Shown here: positions 35,532 through 44,711 of the stretch, one piece after another
How the letters are laid out: each line of letters starts with the position of its first letter
How positions within the stretch are numbered: the stretch's first letter is position 1
NCBI RefSeq assembly: GCF_001096185.1
Contig: NZ_CRPU01000006.1
Coordinates: forward strand, 57,208 to 121,207
Source of the DNA: Streptococcus pneumoniae
GTDB taxonomy: Bacteria; Bacillota; Bacilli; Lactobacillales; Streptococcaceae
Direction of reading: 5' to 3'
Length of the DNA: 64,000 nt
Notes under the pieces: generated by a model
Databases searched by the model: none
Told to the model about the DNA's origin: nothing
What the model saw: only the letters and a program-made list of their open reading frames with translations
Made by a program: the position numbers and the translations under genes

Positions 35532-37490
35532 ATGAAAAAGTCTAAGAGCAAATATCTAACCTTGGCAGGTCTTGTCCTGGGTGCAGGAGTTTTATTGAGC
35601 GCCTGTGGAAATTCTAGCACAGGGTCAAAAACCTATAACTATGTTTATTCTAGCGATCCATCTAGTTTAAACTATCTAGCAGAAAACCGTGCAACAACCA
35701 ATGATATTGTGACCAATCTGGTAGATGGGCTCATGGAAAATGACCAATATGGGAACTATGTTCCATCCTTGGCAGAGGATTGGAGTGTTTCTAAGGACGG
35801 TTTGACCTACACTTACAAACTTCGTAAGGACATTAAGTGGTATACTTCAGAGGGAGAAGAATATGCTCCTGTAACTGCCCAAGATTTTGTCACTGGTTTG
35901 CAATATGCGGCTGATAAAAAATCAGAAGCCTTGTATCTAGTGCAGGACTCTGTCGCAGGCTTGGATGACTATATCACTGGGAAAACAAGCGACTTTTCAA
36001 CTGTCGGAGTCAAGGCTCTTGATGACCAAACGGTTCAATATACCTTGGCTAGACCAGAACCTTACTGGAACTCAAAAACAACCTCAACCATTCTCTTCCC
36101 AGTCAATGCGGATTTCTTAAAATCAAAAGGGGATGATTTTGGGAAGGTTGACCCATCTAGCATTTTGTACAATGGACCTTTCTTGATGAAAGCCCTTGTT
36201 TCAAAATCTGTCATCGAATACAAGAAAAATCCTAACTACTGGGATGCGAAAAATGTCCTTGTCGATGATGTCAAATTGGCCTATTATGATGGTCAAGACC
36301 AGGACGCTCTTGTTCGTAACTTTACAGACGGAGCCTACAGCTACGCTCGTCTCTATCCGAATAGTTCAAGTTATGAAGGGATTAAAGAAAAATACAAAGA
36401 TAATATCATCTATAGTATGCAGAACGCTACGTCTTACTTCTTAAACTTTAATCTGGATAGACAATCTTATAAGTTTACTTCCAAGACAAGTGATGCTGAA
36501 AAGAAATCAACTCAGGAAGCGGTTCTTAATAAAAACTTCCGTCAAGCCATTAACTTTGCCTATGACCGTACAGCCTACGGGGCTCAAACTCAGGGAGAAG
36601 ACGGAGCGACTAAGATTTTACGTAATTTGGTTGTTCCTCCAACCTTTGTAAGTATCAAAGGAAAAGACTTTGGTGAAGTAGTAGCTTCTAAGATGGTCAA
36701 TTATGGTAAGGAATGGCAAGGTATCAACTTTGCAGATGCCCAAGATCCATACTATAATCCAGAAAAAGCTAAGGCTAAGTTTGCGGAAGCTAAGAAAGAG
36801 CTAGAAGCCAAGGGAGTAACCTTCCCTATCCACTTAGACATGACAGTTGACCAAGCTAATAAAAAAGGTGTTCAAGAAGTAAGCTCTATGAAGCAATCTA
36901 TTGAAGCAGCCTTAGGTGCAGAAAATGTTGTAATTGACATTCAACAACTCTCTACTGAAGACGCTGATAATACAGGCTATTTGGCTCCGACTGCAGCCCA
37001 GAAAGATTACGATTTATACAATGGTGGTTGGAGCGCGGACTATCTCGATCCATCTAGCTATCTTGATATCTTTAGTGTCAAGAATGGTGGGGTTCTACAA
37101 AATCTTGGACTAGAGCCGGGTGAAGCCAATGACAAGGCTAAGGCGGTTGGACTGGATGTCTATACTCAAATGTTGGAAGAGGCTAATAAGGAGCAAGATC
37201 CAGCCAAACGTTATGAGAAATATGCTGATATCCAAGCATGGTTGGTAGATAGTTCTCTAGCGATTCCAAATGTTTCATTGGGTGGAACACCTGGCTTGAG
37301 AAAAACAGTTCCTTTCTCAGCACCATATTCATTAGCTGGTAATAAAGGGGTTGAATCCTATAAATATCTCAAGGTACAAGATAAGATAGTCACAACAGAC
37401 GAGTATGCAAAAGCCAGAGAAAAATGGTTGAAAGAAAAAGAAGAATCTAATAAAAAAGCCCAAGAAGAATTGGCAAAACATGTCAAATAA
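35532..37490 (+). CDS. aliB: Oligopeptide-binding lipoprotein AliB-like
   Basis: 652 residues. A lipoprotein signal peptide ends in LLSAC, with the lipidated Cys at residue 25. The SBP family 5 (OppA-type) core has DPSSLNYLAENRATTNDI and PEPYWNSKT, plus a Lys/Glu-rich coiled C-terminal tail. It delivers peptides to the Ami/Opp permease, which is not in this window; pneumococcus uses three such receptors (AmiA, AliA, AliB), and standalone aliB fits. Peptide sensing through these proteins affects competence and colonisation. Confidence 0.92.
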   Translation: MKKSKSKYLTLAGLVLGAGVLLSACGNSSTGSKTYNYVYSSDPSSLNYLAENRATTNDIVTNLVDGLMENDQYGNYVPSLAEDWSVSKDGLTYTYKLRKDIKWYTSEGEEYAPVTAQDFVTGLQYAADKKSEALYLVQDSVAGLDDYITGKTSDFSTVGVKALDDQTVQYTLARPEPYWNSKTTSTILFPVNADFLKSKGDDFGKVDPSSILYNGPFLMKALVSKSVIEYKKNPNYWDAKNVLVDDVKLAYYDGQDQDALVRNFTDGAYSYARLYPNSSSYEGIKEKYKDNIIYSMQNATSYFLNFNLDRQSYKFTSKTSDAEKKSTQEAVLNKNFRQAINFAYDRTAYGAQTQGEDGATKILRNLVVPPTFVSIKGKDFGEVVASKMVNYGKEWQGINFADAQDPYYNPEKAKAKFAEAKKELEAKGVTFPIHLDMTVDQANKKGVQEVSSMKQSIEAALGAENVVIDIQQLSTEDADNTGYLAPTAAQKDYDLYNGGWSADYLDPSSYLDIFSVKNGGVLQNLGLEPGEANDKAKAVGLDVYTQMLEEANKEQDPAKRYEKYADIQAWLVDSSLAIPNVSLGGTPGLRKTVPFSAPYSLAGNKGVESYKYLKVQDKIVTTDEYAKAREKWLKEKEESNKKAQEELAKHVK

Positions 37491-37502
37491 GGATTTTTCA
37501 AG

Positions 37503-37538
37503 AAAAACGATGGTTTCGAAAGAAGCTGTCGTTTTTTA
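37503..37538 (+). terminator. Rho-independent terminator after aliB
   Basis: An aaaaacga / tcgttttt hairpin with a long loop and extra T. Confidence 0.7.
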
Positions 37539-37599
37539 ATAGAATGATGGTAAATTTGGAAGAAAAATCTCACATTTTTTTCTTTGTTTCTTGAATTTA

Positions 37600-37608
37600 T
37601 GTTATAAT
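37600..37608 (+). promoter_or_regulatory. Extended -10 promoter with a long leader
   Basis: TGT-TATAAT. It implies a leader of about 190 bases before the main gene at 37804. The leader contains a ribosome-binding-like aggagg before a nine-codon frame at 37699, the upstream ORF at 37727, and a short ttcttc/gaagaa hairpin. Confidence 0.5.
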
Positions 37609-37726
37609 GAATATAACAAAAACGTGAGACGATATTTTCGAAAATCTCTTCCAGTGTTAACTGAAGTGTGCACATGCTAGGGTAATGTTATAGGAGGAAT
37701 GCCGTCTACTGAAAAAGTAAGATAAA

Positions 37727-37807
37727 ATGCAACAAATGATAAGTTCTTCTTTAAGTGAAGAATTCTTAACTGGCTATTTAGTGATTTTTATGGAGGTAAC
37801 ATCATGA
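37727..37807 (+). CDS. Possible 26-codon upstream ORF overlapping the next start
   Basis: ATG followed by 25 more codons encodes a peptide beginning MQQMISSSLSEEF and ending FMEVTS. Its TGA overlaps the ATG of the following gene as ATGA, the usual sign of translational coupling. The ribosome binding site is poor, and the ORF covers the ggagg of the next gene, so the overlap could be chance. Confidence 0.35.
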   Translation: MQQMISSSLSEEFLTGYLVIFMEVTS

Positions 37808-38259
37808 GCGCTATTATGGAGTTTGCAACAGAAAAACAGATTGAATCATTTCTCTCAACTTGCCACATTGAAGGGCAAAAGAATTTTCTGATGGCTTTCA
37901 AGAAAAAGACATGGTTGAAATCCTTTATTGATTTTTTCATTATAGGTGGTTCCTACTATGTTCAGTCGAGTGTGAAGCCTAAGATTCTGGCATTCACACC
38001 TAAGGGAATCTACTTGATGGACATCAGTGATGTAACAGAAAATCGTTCTAATCAAGTCGTAGAGATGCCTTGGAATCAAGTTAAAGATTTTACTTATAAG
38101 CCAGTCTTGAATACAGTTAGGCTGAACTGGCACTATCAAAATAAAGCCTATATTTTTTCCGTGGATGTCGGTCAGATTAGTCAGCATGTGGGCCAATATC
38201 AATTTAACAAAGAGCATTATGACTATTTAGACCAACAGAATTTCTTTCAGTCTAAGTAA
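37804..38259 (+). CDS. Uncharacterised PH-like domain protein
   Basis: 151 residues, with no signal peptide and a short hydrophobic stretch (SFIDFFIIGGSYYV) near residue 45. The C-terminal part alternates strands around KILAFTPKGIYLMDISD and VVEMPWNQVKDFTYKP, a pattern seen in bacterial PH-like (YokE/bPH) domains. Function unknown. It has a ggaggt ribosome binding site and a long leader, and no co-transcribed neighbour. Confidence 0.65.
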   Translation: MSAIMEFATEKQIESFLSTCHIEGQKNFLMAFKKKTWLKSFIDFFIIGGSYYVQSSVKPKILAFTPKGIYLMDISDVTENRSNQVVEMPWNQVKDFTYKPVLNTVRLNWHYQNKAYIFSVDVGQISQHVGQYQFNKEHYDYLDQQNFFQSK

Positions 38260-38326
38260 GCCCTAGCAATCATCGTCACAAAAGAATCTGGAAGCTTTTC
38301 TGGATTCTTTTTAGCTTTACTAGCTA

Positions 38327-38478
38327 ATACTAAATGAAAATCAAAGAGCAAACTAGGAAGCTAGCCGCAAGCTGCTCAAAACACTGTTTTGAGGTTGTAG
38401 ATAAGACTGACGAAGTCAGTAACATATACCTACGAAAAGGCGACGCTGACGTGGTTTGAAGAGATTTTCGAAGAGTAT
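38327..38478 (-). repeat. BOX element with one boxB
   Basis: Reverse orientation with slightly degenerate left end (atactaaatgaaaatcaaag) and intact right end (gattttcgaagagtat). It occupies half of the 317-base gap before the next gene; the rest holds a TACAAT-type promoter near 38547 and a ggagg site. Confidence 0.93.
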
Positions 38479-38576
38479 AAGTCTATAGTTTAAAACTATA
38501 ACTAGCTCTTGAAAAGAAGAAAATGAGTTGATGAAAATAAGTGGTACAATAGTTACTATAGATTTGGAGGAATTGT

Positions 38577-39671
38577 ATGAACAAGGAATTACACATCAAC
38601 ACAATTTTGGCCCAGGCGGGTATCAAATCAGATGAAGCGACAGGTGCATTGGTGACACCGATTCATTTTTCGACGACCTATCAGCATCCAGAGTTTGGTC
38701 GATCTACTGGATTTGACTATACACGCACTAAAAACCCAACTCGCAGTAAGGCGGAAGAAGTCTTGGCAGCTATTGAGTCAGCAGACTATGCCCTAGCGAC
38801 TAGCTCAGGGATGTCAGCTATTGTACTGGCCTTTAGTGTCTTTCCAGTAGGAAGTAAGGTCTTGGCAGTGCGTGATCTTTATGGTGGTTCTTTCCGCTGG
38901 TTCAATCAAGTGGAGCAGGAAGGTCGTTTCCATTTTACCTATGCCAATACAGAAGAAGAATTGATTGCCGAGTTAGAAAAGGACGTGGATGTTCTCTATA
39001 TCGAAACTCCAACCAACCCTTTGATGTTGGAATTTGACATCGAAAAACTGGCAAAATTGGCTCATGCTAAGGGTGCCAAAGTAGTGGTGGACAATACCTT
39101 CTACAGCCCTATCTACCAACGTCCGATTGAAGATGGAGCAGATATCGTTCTTCATTCAGCAACCAAGTATCTAGCAGGCCACAATGATGTCTTGGCTGGA
39201 GTGGTTGTGACAAATAGTTTAGAACTATACGAGAAGCTCTTTTACAATCTCAATACGACAGGGGCAGTCCTGTCTCCGTTTGACAGCTATCAATTGATTC
39301 GTGGTCTCAAGACCTTGTCTCTTCGTATGGAGCGCTCAACAGCTAACGCCCAAGAAGTGGTTGCCTTTTTGAAGGATTCTCCAGCAGTTAAGGAAGTTCT
39401 CTACACTGGTCGTGGGGGCATGATTTCCTTTAAAGTAGCGGATGAAACACGCATTCCTCACATTTTGAACAGTCTTAAGGTCTTCTCTTTTGCGGAAAGT
39501 TTGGGTGGAGTGGAAAGTCTTATTACTTATCCAACGACTCAAACTCATGCTGATATTCCAGCAGAAGTACGCCATTCTTATTGTTTGACAGATGACCTCT
39601 TGCGTTTGTCTATTGGGATTGAGGATGCTAGAGATTTGATTGCAGATTTGCGCCAAGCCTTAGAAGGATAA
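38577..39671 (+). CDS. Cys/Met metabolism PLP enzyme (cystathionine synthase/lyase type)
   Basis: 364 residues of the trans-sulfuration family. It contains TPIHFSTTYQHP, YTRTKNPTR, ATSSGMSAI, YIETPTNPLM, and the PLP lysine in LHSATKYLAGHNDVLAGVV. The family includes cystathionine gamma-synthase and beta-lyase, which sequence reading cannot separate with confidence; the next gene encodes a C-S lyase of another fold, so a synthase role here would complete the pair. It lies seven bases before that gene. Confidence 0.85.
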   Translation: MNKELHINTILAQAGIKSDEATGALVTPIHFSTTYQHPEFGRSTGFDYTRTKNPTRSKAEEVLAAIESADYALATSSGMSAIVLAFSVFPVGSKVLAVRDLYGGSFRWFNQVEQEGRFHFTYANTEEELIAELEKDVDVLYIETPTNPLMLEFDIEKLAKLAHAKGAKVVVDNTFYSPIYQRPIEDGADIVLHSATKYLAGHNDVLAGVVVTNSLELYEKLFYNLNTTGAVLSPFDSYQLIRGLKTLSLRMERSTANAQEVVAFLKDSPAVKEVLYTGRGGMISFKVADETRIPHILNSLKVFSFAESLGGVESLITYPTTQTHADIPAEVRHSYCLTDDLLRLSIGIEDARDLIADLRQALEG

Positions 39672-39678
39672 GATAAAG

Positions 39679-40845
39679 ATGGGAAAATATGATTTTACAA
39701 GCCTGCCCAATCGTTTAGGGCACCATACTTATAAATGGAAAGAAGCAGAAACGGATAGTGAAGTCCTGCCAGCTTGGATAGCGGATATGGACTTTGTAGT
39801 CTTGCCTGAAATCCGCCAAGCTGTGCAAACTTACGCTGATCAACTGGTTTATGGCTATACCTATGCCAGTGAAGAGTTAATTAAGGAAGTTCAAAAGTGG
39901 GAAGCCACACAACACGGTTACCACTTTGACAAAGAGGCTCTTGTCTTTATCGAGGGTGTGGTACCAGCTATCTCAACAGCTATTCAAGCCTTTACAAAAG
40001 AAGGCGAGGCGGTTTTGATTAACACACCTGTCTATCCACCTTTTGCTCGCAGTGTCAAGTTGAATAATCGTAGATTGATTACCAATTCTTTAGTGGAAAA
40101 GGATGGTCTGTTTGAGATTGACTTTGATCGACTTGAAAAGGATTTGGTGGAAGAGGAGGTTAAACTCTATATTCTTTGCAACCCTCACAATCCTGGTGGA
40201 CGTGTTTGGGAAAAAGAAGTGTTGGAGAAGATTGGCCAACTCTGCCAAAAACACGGTGTTTTCTTGGTTTCGGATGAGATTCACCAAGATTTGGCCCTCT
40301 TTGGTCACAAGCATCATTCCTTCAATACCATCAACCCTGACTTTAAAGAATTTGCTATCGTCTTGACCAGTGCCACTAAAACCTTTAACATTGCTGGAAC
40401 AAAAAATTCCTATGCAGTTATTGAAAACCCTAAGTTGAGACTGGCTTTCCAGAAACGTCAATTGATCAATAATCAGCATGAAATTTCAGGCTTGGGTTAT
40501 TTGGCGACAGAAGCTGCCTATCGCTATGGGAAGGATTGGTTAGAGGAACTCAAGCAAGTCTTTGAAGACCACATCAATTATGTGGTGGATTTATTTGGAA
40601 AAGAGACTAAAATCAAGGTCATGAAACCGCAAGGAACCTACTTGATTTGGCTTGATTTTTCAGCCTATGACCTGACTGATGAAAGATTGCAGGAGCTTTT
40701 GAGAAATGAAGCCAAGGTTATCCTCAACCGTGGTTTGGATTTTGGGGAGGAAGGGAGTCTCCATGCTCGCCTCAATGTAGCCATGCCTAAATCCCTGCTG
40801 CAAGAAGTGTGTCAGCGGATTGTGACGACTTTTGCCAAACTTTAA
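39679..40845 (+). CDS. PatB/MalY-type C-S lyase (putative cystathionine beta-lyase)
   Basis: A 388-residue class I/II aminotransferase-fold PLP enzyme. It has PAWIADMDF near the start, the family hallmark YGYTYASEEL, CNPHNPGGRVW, VSDEIHQDL, and the PLP lysine in TSATKTFNIAGTKNSY. The family cleaves cystathionine or cysteine and in E. coli represses maltose genes. It is in an operon with the preceding trans-sulfuration gene, supporting methionine/cysteine interconversion. Confidence 0.87.
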   Translation: MGKYDFTSLPNRLGHHTYKWKEAETDSEVLPAWIADMDFVVLPEIRQAVQTYADQLVYGYTYASEELIKEVQKWEATQHGYHFDKEALVFIEGVVPAISTAIQAFTKEGEAVLINTPVYPPFARSVKLNNRRLITNSLVEKDGLFEIDFDRLEKDLVEEEVKLYILCNPHNPGGRVWEKEVLEKIGQLCQKHGVFLVSDEIHQDLALFGHKHHSFNTINPDFKEFAIVLTSATKTFNIAGTKNSYAVIENPKLRLAFQKRQLINNQHEISGLGYLATEAAYRYGKDWLEELKQVFEDHINYVVDLFGKETKIKVMKPQGTYLIWLDFSAYDLTDERLQELLRNEAKVILNRGLDFGEEGSLHARLNVAMPKSLLQEVCQRIVTTFAKL

Positions 40846-40851
40846 AAATCC

Positions 40852-40891
40852 AGCCTTCTAGGAGAAAAGTCATCCTAGAAGGCTATTTTCA
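40852..40891 (+). terminator. Rho-independent terminator
   Basis: A strong agccttctagga / tcctagaaggct stem is followed by attttc. Confidence 0.85.
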
Positions 40892-40937
40892 TAGGCGAAA
40901 ATATGGTATAATAAGAAGATAAGGTAAAGGTAGAAAT

Positions 40938-43900
40938 ATGGCTAAATTGATTCCGGGGAAAGTCCGTATCGAAGGCGTTGTCCTTTATGAAACTGGTAAA
41001 GTTGACATCATCAAGGAAAAGAACAATCGGCTCTACGCTCGCGTTGCAGAAGAAGAACTGCGCTATAGTTTAGAGGATGATTTGGTTTTTTGTGCTTGCG
41101 ATTTTTTCCAAAAGAGGGGCTACTGTGTGCACTTGGCGGCTCTGGAGCATTTTCTGAAAAATGATGAGCGTGGTCAGGAAATCTTGCAAAGTCTGGAAGA
41201 AGGTCATGAAGAAAAAGAGGCCGTTGAAACCAAGGTGACCTTGGGTGGCAAATTTTTGGACCGAATCTTGTCTCCAAAATCAGAACGTGCCTATGAATTA
41301 TCGGCTGTGGGGCAAGTGGAAGCAGGAACCAATCATATCTTGTGGACCCTGAGAATCGGGCAAATCAATAGCCAAAAATACTATGTCATTCGAGATATTC
41401 TACTCTTTTTAAGGATTGTCGAGCAGAGAAAGTCTTATATGATTGGCAAGATTTATGAGGAGTCTCTTTCTTGGGAAGCCTTTGATGAGGCTAGCCAAGA
41501 ACTTCTGACTTTCTTGCGCGGACTAACGGAGGAAGGACAGGCTTCAAACCTCTTTTTCCAAAACCAAGGTCGGCACCTTTTTTTCCCTCTGACCTTTTTT
41601 GAGCAGGGTGTGAATTTACTGATGACCTTGCCTCATTTTCAATTTGACCATCAAGTGGATAGCTATCAGGTTCTACTTTTTCAGGATATGCATGCTGATG
41701 CCAATCTATTTGCCTTTACAGTAACAGAATACTTGGATTATTTTGAAATGGAAATCAGTGAGAGTCCAAGAGTTAATTCCTTTTATCAGGGAGCTGTGCT
41801 TTTCCATAAAGGTCAGGTTTATTTTCTAACAGACCAGCAGATGCGTCTTCTCAAAGAAATCAAAGCGTTGCCTTTGGATCAGCATAGCAAGAAATACCTG
41901 CAATTTGATAGTAGTGACCGCGATAAGTTGGCTTCCTGTCTAACGCTTTTTAGCCAGATGGGGACCGTTTCAGCTCCAGAACGGTTACAAATCAAAACGT
42001 TTGCGCCCTCTTTTTACTTTGACAGGGAAGAAGATAATCGGATTCGTTTAGAGATTCAGTTTGATTATGGGGATAGGCAGGTATCAAGCCGACAAGAGCT
42101 AGAAGAATTGCCATTTTCGAATGACGCTGACTTAGAAGAAAGAGTTTTCCAAGCCTGTTTGGTAGCTGGCTTTGAAGCAGATTTTCAATCTTGGCGTCAG
42201 GCCTTAAAAGCCGAGTCTGTCTATCATTTTTTCCACGAAATCATTCCAGTCTTTGAAAAACTCGGGAATGTTGATTTATCAGACAAGTTAGAAGAACTCT
42301 ATAACCTAGCAAGCCCTCAAGTGCAGATTGCTTCCAAGGGAGGTCTCTTGGAAATCCAATTTGATTTTCAAGATATTGCCCAAGAGGAAATCGACCAAGC
42401 CATGCAGGCCTTGGTTGCCAATCAAGATTTTTACATTGCTTCGTCTAATCAAGTCTACTTTTTCGATGAAGAAACCAAGAAAATTCGTCAAAATCTACAG
42501 GAGCTGGGGCAGTTTGAACTAAAAGATGGCTCCTTGCAGGCTCGGAAATCCTTGGCTTATAGTTTAGCTCATCTTTTTGAAAGGCGAGACCGTGTTTCTT
42601 TTTCACAAGAATTCCAGAATCTGGCTCATGATTTGACGCATCCAGAGGACTTCCCTAGACAAGCAACTCAGGTTCAGGCTGATTTGCGAGATTATCAGGA
42701 AAAGGGAATCAGCTGGCTGCAAATGCTCCATCATTATGGTTTTGGTGGGATTTTGGCTGATGATATGGGACTTGGTAAAACCCTACAGACCATTGCTTTT
42801 TTGACCAGCCAAGTGACAAAAGAAAGTCGGGTTTTGATTCTCGCTCCGTCAGGTTTAATCTACAACTGGGCAGATGAATTTCAGAAATTTTCCCCACAGT
42901 TGGATGTGGCTGTTGTTCATGGTTTGAAAGCTAGTCGTGAAGAGATTCTTGCTGAGAGCCATCAAATCTATGTGACCAGCTATGCCACTTTCCGTCAGGA
43001 TAGTGAGCTTTATCAGGGGATGGCCTTTGACTTCCTTTTCTTAGATGAGGCTCAGGTCATGAAAAATGCCCAGACCAAGATTGCCCAGACCTTGAGACAA
43101 TTTGTGGTGCCGTCAGTCTTTGCCTTGTCAGGAACTCCTATTGAAAATCATCTGGGTGAGTTGTGGTCTATTTTCCAAATCGTCATGCCAGGACTCCTGC
43201 CAAGCAAGAAAGAATTTATGAAATTGCCAGCCGAGCGCGTGGCTCAGTTTATCAAGCCTTTCGTTATGCGGCGCAAGAAAGAAGAAGTTCTGACCGAATT
43301 ACCAGACTTGATTGAAGTGGTTTATAAAAATGAACTGGAAGACCAGCAAAAGGCTATCTACCTAGCCCAGTTGCAACAGATGAGAGATAGATTGGCTCAA
43401 GTATCGGATCAGGAATTTCAGCGAAGTCGTGTGGAAATCTTGTCTGGTCTGATGCGCTTGCGGCAAATCTGTGACACTCCTGCCCTCTTTATGGAAGATT
43501 ATCAGGGAGCCAGTGGCAAACTGGATAGTCTCCGAGACCTGCTGGTACAGGTGGCAGACGGTGGACATCGTGTCTTGATTTTCTCTCAGTTCAAGGGAAT
43601 GTTGGAGAAAATTGAACAAGAACTGCCAGACTTGGGCTTGACTTCCTTTAAAATTACGGGTTCAACCCCAGCCAAGGAAAGACAAGACATGACCAAGGCC
43701 TTTAACCAAGGGGAAAGAGATGCCTTTCTGATTTCTCTTAAGGCGGGTGGGGTTGGTCTGAACCTAACAGGTGCTGATACGGTTATCTTGGTTGACCTTT
43801 GGTGGAATCCTGCGGTGGAGGCGCAAGCCATTGGCCGTGCCCATCGGATGGGACAGGAAGAAACGGTTGAGGTCTATCGCTTGGTAACCAAGGGAACCAT

Positions 43901-44036
43901 TGAAGAAAAAATCCAGGAACTCCAAGAACAGAAGAAACATCTGGTGTCACAAGTATTGGACGGAACAGAGTCACGTGGCAGTCTGACCCTAGCAGAAATT
44001 AGAGAAATTTTGGGAATTTCTGAAGCCAGCACTTGA
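40938..44036 (+). CDS. SWIM-zinc-finger SNF2 family DNA helicase/translocase
   Basis: 1032 residues. Residues about 50-75 form a SWIM finger (CACDFFQKRGYCVHL: C-x-C...C-x-H). A long middle region is the bacterial SNF2-associated domain. The C-terminal 450 residues hold helicase motifs: DDMGLGKTLQT (I), LAPSGLIYNW (Ia), FLFLDEAQVMKN (II, DEAQ variant), LSGTPIENHL (III), LISLKAGGVGLNLT (V) and QAIGRAHRMGQ (VI). An ATP-driven DNA translocase of unknown role, conserved in Firmicutes. It is transcribed with the downstream hypothetical gene and probably murC. Confidence 0.93.
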   Translation: MAKLIPGKVRIEGVVLYETGKVDIIKEKNNRLYARVAEEELRYSLEDDLVFCACDFFQKRGYCVHLAALEHFLKNDERGQEILQSLEEGHEEKEAVETKVTLGGKFLDRILSPKSERAYELSAVGQVEAGTNHILWTLRIGQINSQKYYVIRDILLFLRIVEQRKSYMIGKIYEESLSWEAFDEASQELLTFLRGLTEEGQASNLFFQNQGRHLFFPLTFFEQGVNLLMTLPHFQFDHQVDSYQVLLFQDMHADANLFAFTVTEYLDYFEMEISESPRVNSFYQGAVLFHKGQVYFLTDQQMRLLKEIKALPLDQHSKKYLQFDSSDRDKLASCLTLFSQMGTVSAPERLQIKTFAPSFYFDREEDNRIRLEIQFDYGDRQVSSRQELEELPFSNDADLEERVFQACLVAGFEADFQSWRQALKAESVYHFFHEIIPVFEKLGNVDLSDKLEELYNLASPQVQIASKGGLLEIQFDFQDIAQEEIDQAMQALVANQDFYIASSNQVYFFDEETKKIRQNLQELGQFELKDGSLQARKSLAYSLAHLFERRDRVSFSQEFQNLAHDLTHPEDFPRQATQVQADLRDYQEKGISWLQMLHHYGFGGILADDMGLGKTLQTIAFLTSQVTKESRVLILAPSGLIYNWADEFQKFSPQLDVAVVHGLKASREEILAESHQIYVTSYATFRQDSELYQGMAFDFLFLDEAQVMKNAQTKIAQTLRQFVVPSVFALSGTPIENHLGELWSIFQIVMPGLLPSKKEFMKLPAERVAQFIKPFVMRRKKEEVLTELPDLIEVVYKNELEDQQKAIYLAQLQQMRDRLAQVSDQEFQRSRVEILSGLMRLRQICDTPALFMEDYQGASGKLDSLRDLLVQVADGGHRVLIFSQFKGMLEKIEQELPDLGLTSFKITGSTPAKERQDMTKAFNQGERDAFLISLKAGGVGLNLTGADTVILVDLWWNPAVEAQAIGRAHRMGQEETVEVYRLVTKGTIEEKIQELQEQKKHLVSQVLDGTESRGSLTLAEIREILGISEAST

Positions 44037-44083
44037 AAAATCAAGACAATACGCTATAATGAAGTGTTGAAAGGAAATAGAAA

Positions 44084-44701
44084 ATGAAACAAGAACGATT
44101 TCCATTGGTGTCAGATGACGAGGTCATGCTGACTGAAATGCCAGTCATGAACTTGTACGATGAGTCTGATCTGATCAGTAATATCAAGGGTGAGTATCGA
44201 GATAAAAATTATTTAGAATGGGCTCCTATTACTGAAGAGGCGCCAGTAAAACCGATTGAAAAGCAAGTAGAGAAACCTAAAAAGGCTCCTTTAGGGGTTA
44301 AAAAAGAAGGAAAGAGCTATGCGGAGGTGGCGCGTGAAGAAGCGCGTGCGGACTTGAAAAAGAAACGCTCTGCTAACTATCTAACTCAGGATTTTAGCCG
44401 TGCGAGACGTCATTCTAAATCAGGCCTTGTTAGACAGGGCAACCAACCGACAGCGCCTTTCCAAAAGGAAAATCCTGGTGAATTTGTCAAATATAGCCAA
44501 AAATTGACCCAGTCTCATTACATCTTGGCGGAAGAAGTTCATTCTATCCCTACCAAGAATGAAGAAGTGTCAGCACCTGCTCCAAAGAAAAACAACTATG
44601 ATTTTCTAAAGAAGAGCCAAATCTACAATAAAAAAAGTAAACAAACAGAACAAGAACGTCGGGTTGCCCAAGAGTTGAATCTGACCAGAATTACAGAATA
44701 G
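44084..44701 (+). CDS. Uncharacterised Lys/Glu-rich streptococcal protein
   Basis: 205 residues, charged and low in hydrophobic residues, probably largely disordered. A central stretch, [21 protein letters not shown], is helical, and repeated Lys-Lys and Gln patches follow. No membrane segment, no enzyme motif. A promoter-like tataat (44053-44058) precedes it. It lies between the SNF2 gene and murC (10-base gap to murC), so a link to wall synthesis or division is possible but not shown. Confidence 0.6.
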   Translation: MKQERFPLVSDDEVMLTEMPVMNLYDESDLISNIKGEYRDKNYLEWAPITEEAPVKPIEKQVEKPKKAPLGVKKEGKSYAEVAREEARADLKKKRSANYLTQDFSRARRHSKSGLVRQGNQPTAPFQKENPGEFVKYSQKLTQSHYILAEEVHSIPTKNEEVSAPAPKKNNYDFLKKSQIYNKKSKQTEQERRVAQELNLTRITE

Positions 44702-44711
44702 GGGAGAAAAC

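Noticed and set aside
37620-37665. BOX-like fragment (ttttcgaaaatctcttcc) in the leader of the PH-like gene
   Set aside because: Only about 13 bases match the BOX end and the rest does not; it may be a remnant, but the support is too thin to annotate.
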